Assembly (NCBI GenBank): GCA_001599355.1
Contig: BCGQ01000001.1
Coordinates: 1,367,135 to 1,431,134 of the forward strand
DNA length: 64,000 bases
Source: Nakazawaea peltata
Lineage: Eukaryota > Ascomycota > Pichiomycetes > Alaninales > Pachysolenaceae
Direction: 5' to 3'
A program made the position numbers and the translations under genes. This document shows positions 32,113-42,138 of this stretch, in pieces; within the stretch, counting starts at the first letter, position 1; every line of letters begins with the position of its first letter. The notes beneath the pieces were generated by a model, which was not told the origin of the DNA, ran no database searches, and was given only the letters and a program-made list of their open reading frames with translations.

Positions 32113-32362
32113 GTCTAGAGTTTGATGCGCCAGTCTAGATCCATCTGAAGAATAGCCGCCCAGATATCATGGTGGAGGGGGAATAACTTGGTCTAGATAC
32201 AGGCTCATCATCTATTAGCCCAAATGCATGTCCCAACAAGACAAATCAAATTCAGCTTTATTGTTCCACCCTTATTTATTAAGTGCCTCTATAACCACTT
32301 TCCTCCTAGAGTCTAGATCTGCCCTTGTAAATAGGCAACAACAACAAAAAAATGTGTCTAGA
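32113..32362. promoter_or_regulatory. Cluster of five GTCTAGA words upstream of RME1
   Basis: GTCTAGA at 32113-32119, 32133-32139, 32191-32197, 32311-32317 and 32356-32362, all in the same orientation and four of five preceded by A or G; a sixth lies at 33924-33930. Apart from one copy inside TAF12 I did not notice the word elsewhere. It could be the site of a sequence-specific regulator 0.8-1.0 kb upstream of RME1. The factor is unknown to me. Confidence 0.4.
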
Positions 32363-33070
32363 ATTTTTTTTGCGCCTTGTGAATCTGTACAGTTTCCTAT
32401 TTGAGGAGGAAAATTGGAGAAAACGATTGGGTTTTTTTAATATTTTTCCTTAAAAAAAAAGATTTGCGGTTGTCTCGGCTTCAAACAGTTTGTTTATTGT
32501 CTAATTCAGGTACAATCTTTCTAGTTTTGTCTGGAATTGCTTATATAGAGTGATTTCGCAGCTTGGGATTCGCTAATACTTTTTTTCTTTGTCTTCTAGG
32601 CCCGTGGATGCCATTGTCTAGCCAGTCGATGACACAACGTAAACAACAGGAGTACCCCTGGCAAGATACATATTCAAATGTTCATAATTATATGAACAAT
32701 TGTAGGCTCTTACATTGCTGTGCAACACAATCTAACGAGCATCATGGCCATGGTCCAGGTCTATTAGATCCCTCCTGGAACACGAGTATATACCTGCTTC
32801 AAACTCATTTGTACCTCTATGATCTCAATTTCACTCCCACCCTCACACTCTTTCACTCTGAAATTACTTCTAAATTTAGCTCTTCCTTCTTGTAAATCTC
32901 AATTGCTTGTCTCAGTTGGCTTACGGTAATCTTCCTCTAATTCCAACCATATCATCCTAGGCCAGCTCAGTTTTACTGCATGCCCTAATTTTACAACTGT
33001 CTGACTCCATGTATGTTCCTGAACGCGCTTTATTGTTGTGTTGCCTAATACGGAAAAACATAAACATAAG

Positions 33071-33114
33071 CTCGAGAGAAACCGGAGATCCCTGTAGGCC
33101 TCGAGGAACCGGAG
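33071..33114. repeat. Pair of CTCGAG-GAACCGGAG elements
   Basis: CTCGAGAGAAACCGGAG at 33071-33087 and CTCGAGGAACCGGAG at 33100-33114, two copies of the same motif that differ by a two-base insertion. CCGGAG resembles half-sites of zinc-cluster (Zn2Cys6) regulators. Function is not shown. Confidence 0.5.
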
Positions 33115-33517
33115 GGTTGTTCTGCTCTCATTTGCCGCACTTCGTAGAGTGGAGATTTACTATGATGGCCACATATAACAAATAAGAGATATGAGGCTTT
33201 TGGGGAAATGACTCCCCTATACTAAATCAGCGGCATCGAGGTTTAAATTCTGGTCGCTACAAAACTTAAATTGATTGGTATCGGAAATTAGTATGTGTCA
33301 ACTCTTATTCAGATCCGTAGTCATTTCAACCATCCTTATCAGGTGGCTGGACTAATGATTTCAGAGAGATCTGGGAGAGAAATGTTCTGGACCATTCTTC
33401 GGGATATGCAGAAACAGTCGCTTTTTTTTCTTTTCTTTTGTGTTTTATTGTTGTTGTTTTTTGGTTCCTGGGAACCTACATACTACCTATTGTTTTGCCT
33501 GACTTTAAGCAGGATCT

Positions 33518-33528
33518 GGGTTAGGGTT
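33518..33528. promoter_or_regulatory. TTAGGG-type word, possible Tbf1 site
   Basis: GGGTTAGGGTT. Tbf1 binds TTAGGG-like sequence and in yeasts sits upstream of snoRNA or ribosomal protein genes. The following 200 bp could therefore be a small RNA gene, but I cannot identify one. Confidence 0.35.
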
Positions 33529-34458
33529 TGTGCTGGAAGTCAGCCCGTCTCAACATTGAAACCAAGGGATCGGCAGTAACACTAGGAAAATGGTGTGACT
33601 TCGGCTCTAACAGGACGATGTTAAGTTGCGGTCTTGAATTCCCGCTCCACTGTACTAATTTGGGGCCATCAAGCGGAGTGCAACCCCGTTAACTCAAGCT
33701 GTACTCTACCCGGTATCCCTCGACACTCACTCTCTGTATTTTTAATAAGACTTATAAATGATGTCAATTTCAAATCTCAACTTCAAAGCTTAACTCTATT
33801 CGATTAACTTTTTATTAATGACGTCGTTAAGTCTCAGTTCATGCCTAGTCGGATGCCATCTCTTCCTCGTCTAGTTTTATTTCTTGCCTCTCACCGAAAA
33901 TCGAAGGCGATGCATTAGAAAAAGTCTAGACCTCAGTTTACGAAAGCACAAAAAAAAAATGCTCGTACAGCTTACGTCTTACAGCTTATACTCACCGAAG
34001 AGCGTAGAAAAAAACAAAAAGTGAGTGCAGAGGGAATATCGTCAAAATGAGGGGATTTTAAGTAGGGGGGAACGTAAGAGGCGAATAAGGGTGTATAAAC
34101 GCCTCAGAAATCTTAAGTTGGGCGATTTGACTAACAACTGACAATGAGTTAGAGATCATTCTGTAATTGATCAACAAGGTCTTTTACTCTCATTGAACAC
34201 TTGCATAAATCATACCACAGTACACCACTCACTCCCTCCAGCCCATCGGTATTTGACCTATTATGACCGTACAACATGGCATGTCGAACATATTTCACAT
34301 GGCTTTCTAGATCTGCACTGTAACGATCGTCTATATGTCTTAACTTATCTTTATCTGTGCCGTATAACGTTGGAACTGCCAATATTATGACGAGATGCAT
34401 CGATATCACTCGAACTTATCTACAGTAATCTGTTCCTGAAGATCGCCCGTTATTAAGG

Positions 34459-34493
34459 TTTTGCCAATATCACCGGAAGCAACATTGGCAAAA
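34459..34493. repeat. 10-bp perfect inverted repeat with 15-nt spacer
   Basis: Arms TTTTGCCAAT (34459-34468) and ATTGGCAAAA (34484-34493) around a 15-nt centre containing CCGG. It could be a dimeric protein site (each arm holds a CCAAT-like word) or an RNA hairpin. Confidence 0.7.
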
Positions 34494-34757
34494 GCGTAAT
34501 TATTATTTATTCTTTTTTCTACATGGGACAAACACAATCAATGATTGATCAGTTCTTATAGACGTCGTCGTATAAGTCACAAACTAATAGTGCCTACTCC
34601 AGCTTGGTTTTTGGCTGTGCAACTCTCTTACTTCTACTCGATCCCCATCACCTAAAACCTTTTTTATAATTTATATATGCACTACCAATAATTTTCAGAT
34701 TATATAGCCAAGAGACAAGAAATTCTATTCGGTTATGGATCGTAAACGTAAATGCAA

Positions 34758-35335
34758 CTAAAACAGAGATAAAGTAAAGTTTTCAAGTAAACTACTATGC
34801 CCAAGCATCTTGGTGAATTCTTCAAAACTTAATTTGCCATCCTCGTCGTCATCATTTTCCATTATTGTCTTATCGACGATTTGTTGTAATTGTTCATCCT
34901 CCAAATTCTTCCCCACCATCATTTTCAAAACTAAAAACAATTCTCCATTGGAGATATATCCATCCCGATCGATATCGTATATTCTAAATATGAAATTAGC
35001 TTTGTCTTCAACTGATGATTTACTACTGAAAATCGACAACCCCAATATGAATTCTTTGAAGTCAATACTTCCATCCCCATCTTCATCAAAAACCTCGACT
35101 AATCTAGAACTCAAAGGATTCTGTGATATACCTGGAATTGCTAAAAACTCATCCTTCTCTAAAGACCCTGAACTGTCTTTATCCAACTTCATAAATCTTT
35201 TACTCAATCTATCAATTTCCTCCGGCGTGACTATAGCAGTTAGTACGAATATTTGGTCGAATTTTCAGTTAATTCTCACTTACAGTGAGTACCTTCAGCC
35301 ATTTCTCCCAGAAGGGCTGACAGTGCTAAACCCAT
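34758..35335 (-). CDS. CNB1: CNB1, calcineurin regulatory subunit B (two exons)
   Basis: Exon 1 35284-35335, intron 35231-35283 (53 nt; GTAAGT donor, TACTAAC branch at 35239-35245, TAG acceptor), exon 2 34758-35230; 174 residues (yeast 175). Splicing restores MGL...[23 protein letters not shown]. Gly2 fits N-myristoylation. Four EF-hands are visible: [36 protein letters not shown] and [12 protein letters not shown]. Calcineurin B gives Ca2+ control to the phosphatase that activates Crz1. Exon 1 has two CTG codons in the variable N-terminus. The open frame of exon 2 alone would start falsely at SKRF. Confidence 0.96.
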
Positions 35336-35559
35336 TTTTGTTATATCCTATACTTCTTGAAGAGGGTCTTGAACGTTATTTGATTTTGCCCTGCCTCTTT
35401 TTGTAGTCAACCAACAAGAGCAAACTATCAAAATATTCACATACCGCTGTACTGTATTTTAGCGAGATAGCATCAGCAAATTATCAATATATAGCACCTT
35501 AGCAAATTATCATTATCCATCTCTACTTCAAATCAAATCTCTATCTATTCATTAATTGG

Positions 35560-37392
35560 TTATATACCATTATTTTGTCTATCAAAGTCATAACCTCTTG
35601 CAACACCACCTCTACCTTCTTCCACTACTGCACCTTCTTGATCGACTTCATCTTCATCCCCGTTTGGGAAATCACTTCCCAAACCTGTCCAATGTCTGTT
35701 TTGTAAAGCAACAGCAGACGTTGATACGGTGCCTTTAATGGTGACCAGAGAAGAGAATTTCTTGACAAGAGCAGTTTCTTGCGACTCCTCATTAGAAATA
35801 TCTTCACCTCCAATTTCCAAATGTTGTACGTATCTTCTAAGTGGTCTAGCTGTACTTACATATTTACCAGTGACGGCATCGAATTCCGGAGCTTCATCTT
35901 CCCAATCTTGTTTATCTTCATCTTCGCTTTTAGATGATTCTACATCATCTTCATCTAAGTTCAAAACTTCTTTGAAATCAACTACCCATTTCCCGGTCCA
36001 AGTCAACTCATCACTTAAAGCCATTTGAAGTTCATAAGGCGTCACAATAGGCTTGTAATAATCACCTACGGTATCGACGATAATACCACTTTGACCGCAA
36101 CCAAGAACACACCAGATATCGATAGATTCGAAATTGGCCAACTTGGCAACATTAGGTTTTCCAACAACAAACATATAGTGTTTCTTACCAGCATCTTTGA
36201 TCCATTTCCCAACTTTGTTTAACAAAGTCTTGGTACTAGACAACGATAAGGTGTTTACTAAGATACCAATAGTTCCAGCGGTTCTGGCAACATGCATAAA
36301 TCTATAACGTTTCATCAAAGATGGATAAGGACCTTGAGAAATCTCGTCTGAAGCAGCATCATACGTCGTTATAGTTGAGAATTTAGTGGATAACTCGAGT
36401 AATCTGGGCAGCAGAGGTAAATTGATATGGAATAATTCATATTCTTGGGCCAAAGAGTCATAATCTGCATCGTCATCGTCATCTACATTGAAACCTTGAG
36501 TATCAATACCATATATCATACGATTAGCCAACCTTAAAGGCTTGATAGGATGAGAAACTGGATCATGATCGATGATGACACAATTATTTTGATTATAAAT
36601 ATCGGCAAACAGTAAGTTAGGATATTCAGATTTCAATTCCTCATATAATATAGGTAAATGATAATTGTAGGGGGTATCACTCATAAGACAAATACGAGTC
36701 TGAGTGTCGGTATAAGTTTCTTTAAATTTGGCCTTCACTACTTGGTAATCCAAGTAAGGTCTACCAAAGACATAGACAGCAGGTAATTTCCTTATTGGAT
36801 TCATACAAGCATCACCAAAATGCACTACAAGGTCAGCATTCACATGTTCCAGCAGAACTTCATCAACACAACAAGCAGAATAAGACGTATCAGCCAAGAT
36901 CCAGACCTTTTGGGTATTGGATTCCTTAGGTGTGTCGTCCGTAGGTTTACTGCAGGTACATCCACCTTCTTTTTTATTGGAACAAGGTTTCAGAGCAGCT
37001 TCGATATCAGAACTAGAGCATGATTTCTTATGGATTTCCAACTCATTGATATCAACTTCTAATTCACTGGCTGGTCCTACAGAATAACTGGCGAGTCCCT
37101 CTTGTAATAACTGTACTATAATAGCCGAGTCCGAGACCAAATTATCTGGAAATTGGAGAGTGACCACTTTATACTTTGGTTCACCGGATTCAATATCTCT
37201 CGTCTTCAAAAAATCGATCAACTTATCAATACTATAATATGATTTGATCAGCAGCCTTAATTTATCGATATTTTCAGAGGGGATAGGCTGGGGGCCGAAA
37301 TAACGCCTTTCATTCGAGCTTTTCTCCACCTTTGCAAACAGATACAGCTCATTCTGATCCGATGATAGCACCGGCAGAGCAACTTCAGTCAT
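35560..37392 (-). CDS. DPH2: DPH2, diphthamide biosynthesis protein 2
   Basis: 610 residues. Dph2 forms the Dph1-Dph2 radical-SAM-like complex that makes the first step of diphthamide on eEF2. The N-terminus has RRYFGP and a helical lead; the core has VVTLQFPDNLVSDS, ILADTSYSACCVDEVLLEHV with the family Cys, VHFGDACMNP, VFGRPYLD, and later FVVGKPNVAKLANFESIDIWCVLGCGQSGI with further cysteines. The acidic C-terminus (ESSKSEDEDKQDWEDEAPEFDAVTGKYV) is usual for fungal Dph2. A Cys-rich insertion (KPCSNKKEGGCTCSKP, about 136-151) is not typical of the yeast protein (534 residues). Starts at the first ATG. Confidence 0.94.
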   Translation of the reverse strand: MTEVALPVLSSDQNELYLFAKVEKSSNERRYFGPQPIPSENIDKLRLLIKSYYSIDKLIDFLKTRDIESGEPKYKVVTLQFPDNLVSDSAIIVQLLQEGLASYSVGPASELEVDINELEIHKKSCSSSDIEAALKPCSNKKEGGCTCSKPTDDTPKESNTQKVWILADTSYSACCVDEVLLEHVNADLVVHFGDACMNPIRKLPAVYVFGRPYLDYQVVKAKFKETYTDTQTRICLMSDTPYNYHLPILYEELKSEYPNLLFADIYNQNNCVIIDHDPVSHPIKPLRLANRMIYGIDTQGFNVDDDDDADYDSLAQEYELFHINLPLLPRLLELSTKFSTITTYDAASDEISQGPYPSLMKRYRFMHVARTAGTIGILVNTLSLSSTKTLLNKVGKWIKDAGKKHYMFVVGKPNVAKLANFESIDIWCVLGCGQSGIIVDTVGDYYKPIVTPYELQMALSDELTWTGKWVVDFKEVLNLDEDDVESSKSEDEDKQDWEDEAPEFDAVTGKYVSTARPLRRYVQHLEIGGEDISNEESQETALVKKFSSLVTIKGTVSTSAVALQNRHWTGLGSDFPNGDEDEVDQEGAVVEEGRGGVARGYDFDRQNNGI

Positions 37393-38066
37393 GATCCTAT
37401 ACGAATATCAACGTTATCTCTTCAAAGTCAGCTCCAACTTCCCTCGATGGCTTGAAGTTACACAAAAATTTTTTTCCTCATCCCACATAGTTAAGCAAAT
37501 AGTTAGCGCAGAGTTAAAAATGGTCTTATTTTAAGGTGTGGGAAAGTGACTTAGGGGTGGTAAAACGGTGTTAGAGATCGAATTTCGACATAAAAACAAT
37601 GGATTTACTCATAACTCAGAACTTAATATCTAATAATCAAGTCAAATCAATCAATTTAATATACTTCAACTTTTGTTGGAAATCGTAAATTTTCTGTTTT
37701 GCTCTAAAATAGCCGGTGTCTGTCTATTTCCGAATCTGGTAGAAAAATAAATCTAGTGCGAGTGATTTCTTTTAGAGGGGGTGATTGATATGAAGATGAA
37801 GGAATATCGTACACCCAAAAATTGGCCCAGATCCCTAAAGGTGTATACAATATGGAAAAGTGTTTTTCAAGCTTGAAAATTGGGTGATTGGCGATGATTT
37901 TACAAGGTGGGATTTACCATAGTTAAGAGCTCAGTCGCTCAGCTTCAAATGTGCTCAGAATTCATTTTTCCTGAGCAAAAATTTATACAAATTAAGTTCA
38001 CCTTCAATTAACTGAGCTCTATTCGGTAACCATCGCATCTCATCGTCTCATCAAATCCACCAAATC
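37393..38066. promoter_or_regulatory. Divergent promoter region DPH2/ISY1
   Basis: 674 bp between divergent starts, AT-rich, with no frame or RNA that I recognise. It must hold the promoters of both genes. Confidence 0.5.
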
Positions 38067-38762
38067 ATGTCCAGAAATAAAGAAAAAGCCAATAGTTTAC
38101 TTCATCGATACTATAATCAAAAGCAAGATGAGATCCTTCCCACGGCGTCTACTCCTAGACCTAGAAGAGTCCAAAGTTTCACCTCAATAGCAGTGGCTGA
38201 AAAGTTTAGAACGTTTATAATGAGGGATATATCAACTAAACTCACTAGAATTAATGACCCAATTACCAGTGTTTCCGAATTGCGCGACTTAAACGATCAA
38301 CTTAATAAATTAGTTAACGAAAAACTAGCTTGGGAGTACCATATTAGAGAGTTAGGAGGGCCGGATTATGTGGTGTTTAGTAGGAAGCAGCTTGCAAAGG
38401 AGGTGAAAATCAGTAATTATAGGTATTTTGGGCGAGCAAAGGAACTTCCCGATGTTCAAGACACTTTGAAACTGAGAAAAGAGACCACTAAAGATGTGAC
38501 TGTTCCTAGCCTTAATAAACCAGAATCATTTGTTAAGTACGTTAATGAGAAGGCGAAGAGATTGGATTTGAAAGAGTATTATGGGACTCAACCTGAAGAG
38601 AAAGAACTGGAGAGGTCAAATAAAAGACAGAAGAAAATCTCGACTCCAATATCCAATATTCCATTTGATGAGTTTAACCCTCCTTCTAAAGAAGATATGG
38701 AGAAGTTTTTGGTTGAAAGAAAGAAGGAGGAATTACGGAAGAGATTAGGAATAAATGGGTAG
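38067..38762 (+). CDS. ISY1: ISY1, splicing factor
   Basis: 231 residues, close to yeast Isy1 (235). N-terminus MSRNKEKANSLLHRYYNQK; conserved helices VAEKFRTFIMRDISTKLTRINDP, LNDQLNKLVNEKLAWEYHIRELGGPDY and YRYFGRAKELPDV. Isy1 belongs to the Prp19-associated spliceosome and acts around the first catalytic step. The Lys/Glu-rich C-terminus ends in EELRKRLG. Starts at the first ATG. Convergent with SSY1, 54 bp apart. Confidence 0.95.
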   Translation: MSRNKEKANSLLHRYYNQKQDEILPTASTPRPRRVQSFTSIAVAEKFRTFIMRDISTKLTRINDPITSVSELRDLNDQLNKLVNEKLAWEYHIRELGGPDYVVFSRKQLAKEVKISNYRYFGRAKELPDVQDTLKLRKETTKDVTVPSLNKPESFVKYVNEKAKRLDLKEYYGTQPEEKELERSNKRQKKISTPISNIPFDEFNPPSKEDMEKFLVERKKEELRKRLGING

Positions 38763-38816
38763 ATCCCATATAGCATATATTAATCAGCATATCTACATCA
38801 TTAATCAATCAATACA

Positions 38817-41543
38817 TTACAGCATCATATCTATACCACTTTTCAAATAATCCCTTAAATTCGAATGATGATGACTTCTATTCGCTTCCCAAATGATCCT
38901 ATCGATTTCTCTACGACCACTATCCAAATCAATTTGATCTAATCTATGCATCTTAGTGTGTCTTAAAAGCTTATAACCAATGTAACACACCAAGAAGAGT
39001 AAGACAGCCCCATAACTGCTGAAAAACACATAAGTCGACCAATTCCCCTTAAGAAATACCACCAAACCATTACAGAATACCAACACGAGCGATGTGAAAA
39101 GTCCATAATACAGCAAATAAGGTTGTAATGGTGATCTATAAGGATATTCAGGGTCGCCTCTGTTAGTAATATCAGTTCTGAGTCTTAAACCATAGTAGAA
39201 TCTAATGAAAGAAAAGTTAATTCCAGCCCACACAACTAATCCACAAGACGAACAAATATTAAGGAATTGCTGGAAAACCGTCAGAGTATTGTAATTGACG
39301 GTCAAGTACAGCAAGGCAGCGAACGAACCTGAGAACAACACACTGACATAAGGTACACCAGCCTTTGAACAGACCAGGAAGATTCTAGGGAATTTGCCTT
39401 GGATACTGAGGTAGTAACAAGTTCTGGAAGAGGCATATAATTGAGATGAGCCTGCTGTTAAAGCGAAATATACTAAGAAAGCATTCACCAGGCTCGATAA
39501 TCCACAAAGTCCAGCTGTTTGTACGGCAATAACCCATGGACTTCGATTTCCATTAGCAAAACCTGCCCATTCAACAGAAGTTGTACCACAAGTAGCACCC
39601 CCATTTAATTCTATGACTTTATTCAACCGAGTCTGCTCTGAGCCAGTCACAGCATCACCCGATGAATAGTATCGAAGTAATCTAGGGTCACCAGCATAAA
39701 TATTTAAGCTGATAACAAATATACCAACTATATAAAAGATTATAATTCTCCAATAAATCAGTTTTGAGGATTGAGGAATCAGTTTTCTAGGGTTAATCAG
39801 TTCACCTCCGGCTATGATCAGGATTTCAGATCCAACATAACAATACAGAGCTACTACTGAAGCAATTAATACCGATAAAAACCTACCTTTCAGTCCTCCA
39901 ATCCCTTCCAAAGCTCCTAACCCAATATCATTCACATCAAATGTAGGTCTGAATAATCCATAAGTAATGTCATCCTTGAGATCAGACTTCTGAGATTGCC
40001 AATATTTGAATCCTATATACCCTTGAGATGAAGACAGTACTTTACCGGAATTTAAAATGATATTGAACATGATAAGCAGAATAAATATAAGAGATTTAAT
40101 CACACTTGAGTAATATTCAATCTCCCCATATACTCTGACATCACATAAGTTGATTCCCAAGATGACCAACATGAAAAGAGTGACAAAACCCAGAGTTGAG
40201 ACACCGGGGATTTGAAGATTCTCATAATAAGAAAGTAAAATAGTCAGCAGAGTGATTTCTGTAGGAAGACTGATCATATAATTGAACCAATAACAGATCC
40301 CCAAACCGAAACCAAACAGGTCATCTATAAAACGAGACAGAATACCACTGACTCCACCTGCTATGGGGATCAAAGTCATGATCTCACACATAGAAAGCAT
40401 AGTCAGGACTACAGTAGACCCGGAGATCAGAAACCCGATCAAAGTACCTAATGGACCAGCAAGAGAGAACAGTTTCCCACTCAGGAAGAATACTCCAACT
40501 CCTAAAGCTGAGCCAAACAGAAGCATTCTTAAATGTCTTGTTTTTAATTTACGTTGGATCTCATAAGTGGGTCTTCTACGGAACCATGGTGATACTCCAC
40601 TTGGCCCTGTGTCCAGCACATGACCATTATTATCTTCTTCATGATTGGTAGTAACATACTCAAGCAGACTACCTGATTCTAACGACTCCAAAATGGCAAT
40701 ATCAAGCATATCGTTAGCTGTCGAGTTTTGGATAGCCATCTTTTGCTTATCGGTGAGTCTTTGATGGTCAATAGGCACATTATGAAGATCGTCATCGATG
40801 ACATTCGTATTTAAAGAGGGCACATTCTGTAAGTGTATAGACATATCATCTGGCATCGGTTGAGTCCCGTCAGATTTCTTATCAAATATTTTCAGTACCA
40901 GCTGATTGAAATATCTGGAGATAGTCCCAGCTTTGGGAACCGGTTCACTTCCGGCACTAAACCTATCTATATGAGCATCTGGAGGTCCTTGTATCACTGA
41001 GATATGTGTTTGAAGCAGATCAACAGCAGATGAAGATCCTCCATTAGTAGAATCAAATCTATGAAGTTGCAGTTGCCGTTGCAGATTTCTCCAATATTCT
41101 TTAGTTCTGGATCTAAGATAATTCTCAAGCTTGATTTCTTGATCATATCTGGTGAAATCATCAAGCTGAGAGTCTGCTTGACCTCGCATCCTGAACAAAT
41201 TGGTGAAATACCATCTGTCTTTATATCCATAAAGTTCTTCTTTGAGCTTCAGTCTGTCTGTGACCGAGTTTAAGGCAGTTCTGATCAGACTCGGGGTAAG
41301 AGTGATGGGGACCACCGATGAACTGATACTATATTCATCATCAGCCTCTAAGGAGGCCTCGTCCGTCGAAATATCGCCAAATGGATTACCCAGCTTAGGC
41401 TTATAAGCGGAGTTTGCCTGCGAAGGTTTTCTCAAGGGGAATAAATTAGTCGAAGACGACTCTATAGACGCTGAAGATACCTCTAAGGGTATTTCATGGG
41501 GTCCAGATCGTTTGGGATCTTGTTTAGAGGGGAAAAGATCCAT
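38817..41543 (-). CDS. SSY1: SSY1, amino-acid sensor of the SPS complex
   Basis: 908 residues from the ATG at 41541-41543; the longer frame starts with TTG. An N-terminal cytosolic extension of about 345 residues precedes 12 predicted membrane helices of the amino-acid permease family. The long extension and specific phrases identify Ssy1 rather than a transporter: IQRKLKTRHLRMLLFGSALGVG, GFKYWQSQKS.LKDDITYGLFRPTFD, GRFLSVLIASV, LNIYAGDPRLLRYY, QPYLLYYGLF and the C-terminal HRLDQIDLDSGRREIDR. Ssy1 senses external amino acids at the plasma membrane and triggers Ssy5 cleavage of Stp1/Stp2. The loop with CGTTSVEWAGFANGNRSPW corresponds to the region between helices 7 and 8. Confidence 0.94.
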   Translation of the reverse strand: MDLFPSKQDPKRSGPHEIPLEVSSASIESSSTNLFPLRKPSQANSAYKPKLGNPFGDISTDEASLEADDEYSISSSVVPITLTPSLIRTALNSVTDRLKLKEELYGYKDRWYFTNLFRMRGQADSQLDDFTRYDQEIKLENYLRSRTKEYWRNLQRQLQLHRFDSTNGGSSSAVDLLQTHISVIQGPPDAHIDRFSAGSEPVPKAGTISRYFNQLVLKIFDKKSDGTQPMPDDMSIHLQNVPSLNTNVIDDDLHNVPIDHQRLTDKQKMAIQNSTANDMLDIAILESLESGSLLEYVTTNHEEDNNGHVLDTGPSGVSPWFRRRPTYEIQRKLKTRHLRMLLFGSALGVGVFFLSGKLFSLAGPLGTLIGFLISGSTVVLTMLSMCEIMTLIPIAGGVSGILSRFIDDLFGFGLGICYWFNYMISLPTEITLLTILLSYYENLQIPGVSTLGFVTLFMLVILGINLCDVRVYGEIEYYSSVIKSLIFILLIMFNIILNSGKVLSSSQGYIGFKYWQSQKSDLKDDITYGLFRPTFDVNDIGLGALEGIGGLKGRFLSVLIASVVALYCYVGSEILIIAGGELINPRKLIPQSSKLIYWRIIIFYIVGIFVISLNIYAGDPRLLRYYSSGDAVTGSEQTRLNKVIELNGGATCGTTSVEWAGFANGNRSPWVIAVQTAGLCGLSSLVNAFLVYFALTAGSSQLYASSRTCYYLSIQGKFPRIFLVCSKAGVPYVSVLFSGSFAALLYLTVNYNTLTVFQQFLNICSSCGLVVWAGINFSFIRFYYGLRLRTDITNRGDPEYPYRSPLQPYLLYYGLFTSLVLVFCNGLVVFLKGNWSTYVFFSSYGAVLLFLVCYIGYKLLRHTKMHRLDQIDLDSGRREIDRIIWEANRSHHHSNLRDYLKSGIDMML

Positions 41544-42138
41544 TTTGAGCTCCAAATCAGTACCTTGAGATGAGTTGAAATGATTGGAATTTAGCTTATC
41601 ATTTCAATTTTAGGTGAGCAGCAGGTAGTGTACGAAAATCCAATTACCCAATCGGGCTTTATTAGCAAGGAAAGGTCATCTGAGCAGGGCTAAAAGAGGT
41701 GCTAATAGAGGTGCTGAAACAGATACATTCCTCTCACATCTCCAGTCAACACCTCCCTACAATCAATAGATATAAATAAAATATAATTTAATGGGTCTAA
41801 TAATGAGAGTGAGTCTTTTGAACCGATTCGAATTACTATACACCACTCGATACTTAAAAAGAAACAAAACGCACACAAAAACAGCCAATAACCATTTTTG
41901 TAATAACGGTTAGATCCATTAGGTAGCAAAGGGTCTAAAGGGAAAATCTTATCATTAGACGACACCTTTCAAAGCTTCTAAAAAATAGTGATTCTATATA
42001 CAAAACAAAGGCATCATACATAGAAATATGAAGCTCTTCATTATTTTTTTTGAGTCTTTTTTTTCGTTGGTAGTTACTCAGATGAATGACAATGTATAAA
42101 TATGAATGAAAATAAGCGAGGTTATTTTAACCGAGAGC
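41544..42138. other. Gap SSY1-CYC1, no supported gene
   Basis: 595 bp with the SSY1 promoter and CYC1 3' region. An 87-codon minus-strand frame (41702-41965) has no ATG at its 5' end and shows no family resemblance. T-rich runs near 42040-42065 may belong to CYC1 3' processing. Confidence 0.5.

Larger units (their letters stand above)
31366..34757. other. 3.4-kb gene-poor region upstream of RME1
   Basis: Largest gap in the window, between the RME1 start and the CNB1 stop. No frame is convincing; two of the longer ones (32563-32895 + and 34149-34400 -) show no recognisable family. TATA-like words lie at 31731-31741 and near 31605 on the RME1 side. A cluster of GTCTAGA words occupies 32113-32362. 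A repeated CTCGAG..GAACCGGAG element lies at 33071-33114. A TTAGGG-containing word at 33518-33528 precedes a stretch (about 33530-33735) that looks RNA-like. A 10-bp inverted repeat lies at 34459-34493. A very long RME1 promoter, one or more non-coding RNAs, or a centromere-type ORF-free region are all possible. Confidence 0.55.

Noticed and set aside
32563-32895. 110-codon + strand frame preceded by a 3' splice-like TTCTAG
   Set aside because: Starts with TTG; no first exon or donor was found and the sequence resembles no family.
33071-33260. Possible tRNA in the gene-poor region (GGTTTAAATTC resembling a B box)
   Set aside because: No matching acceptor stem or A box at the right distance; not a tRNA.
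33295-33579. 94-codon frame with a hydrophobic run
   Set aside because: GTG start and the helix is produced by a T-rich DNA tract; no further support.
41702-41965. 87-codon minus-strand frame between SSY1 and CYC1
   Set aside because: It begins with GTG, has no family resemblance and overlaps the SSY1 promoter/CYC1 3' region.
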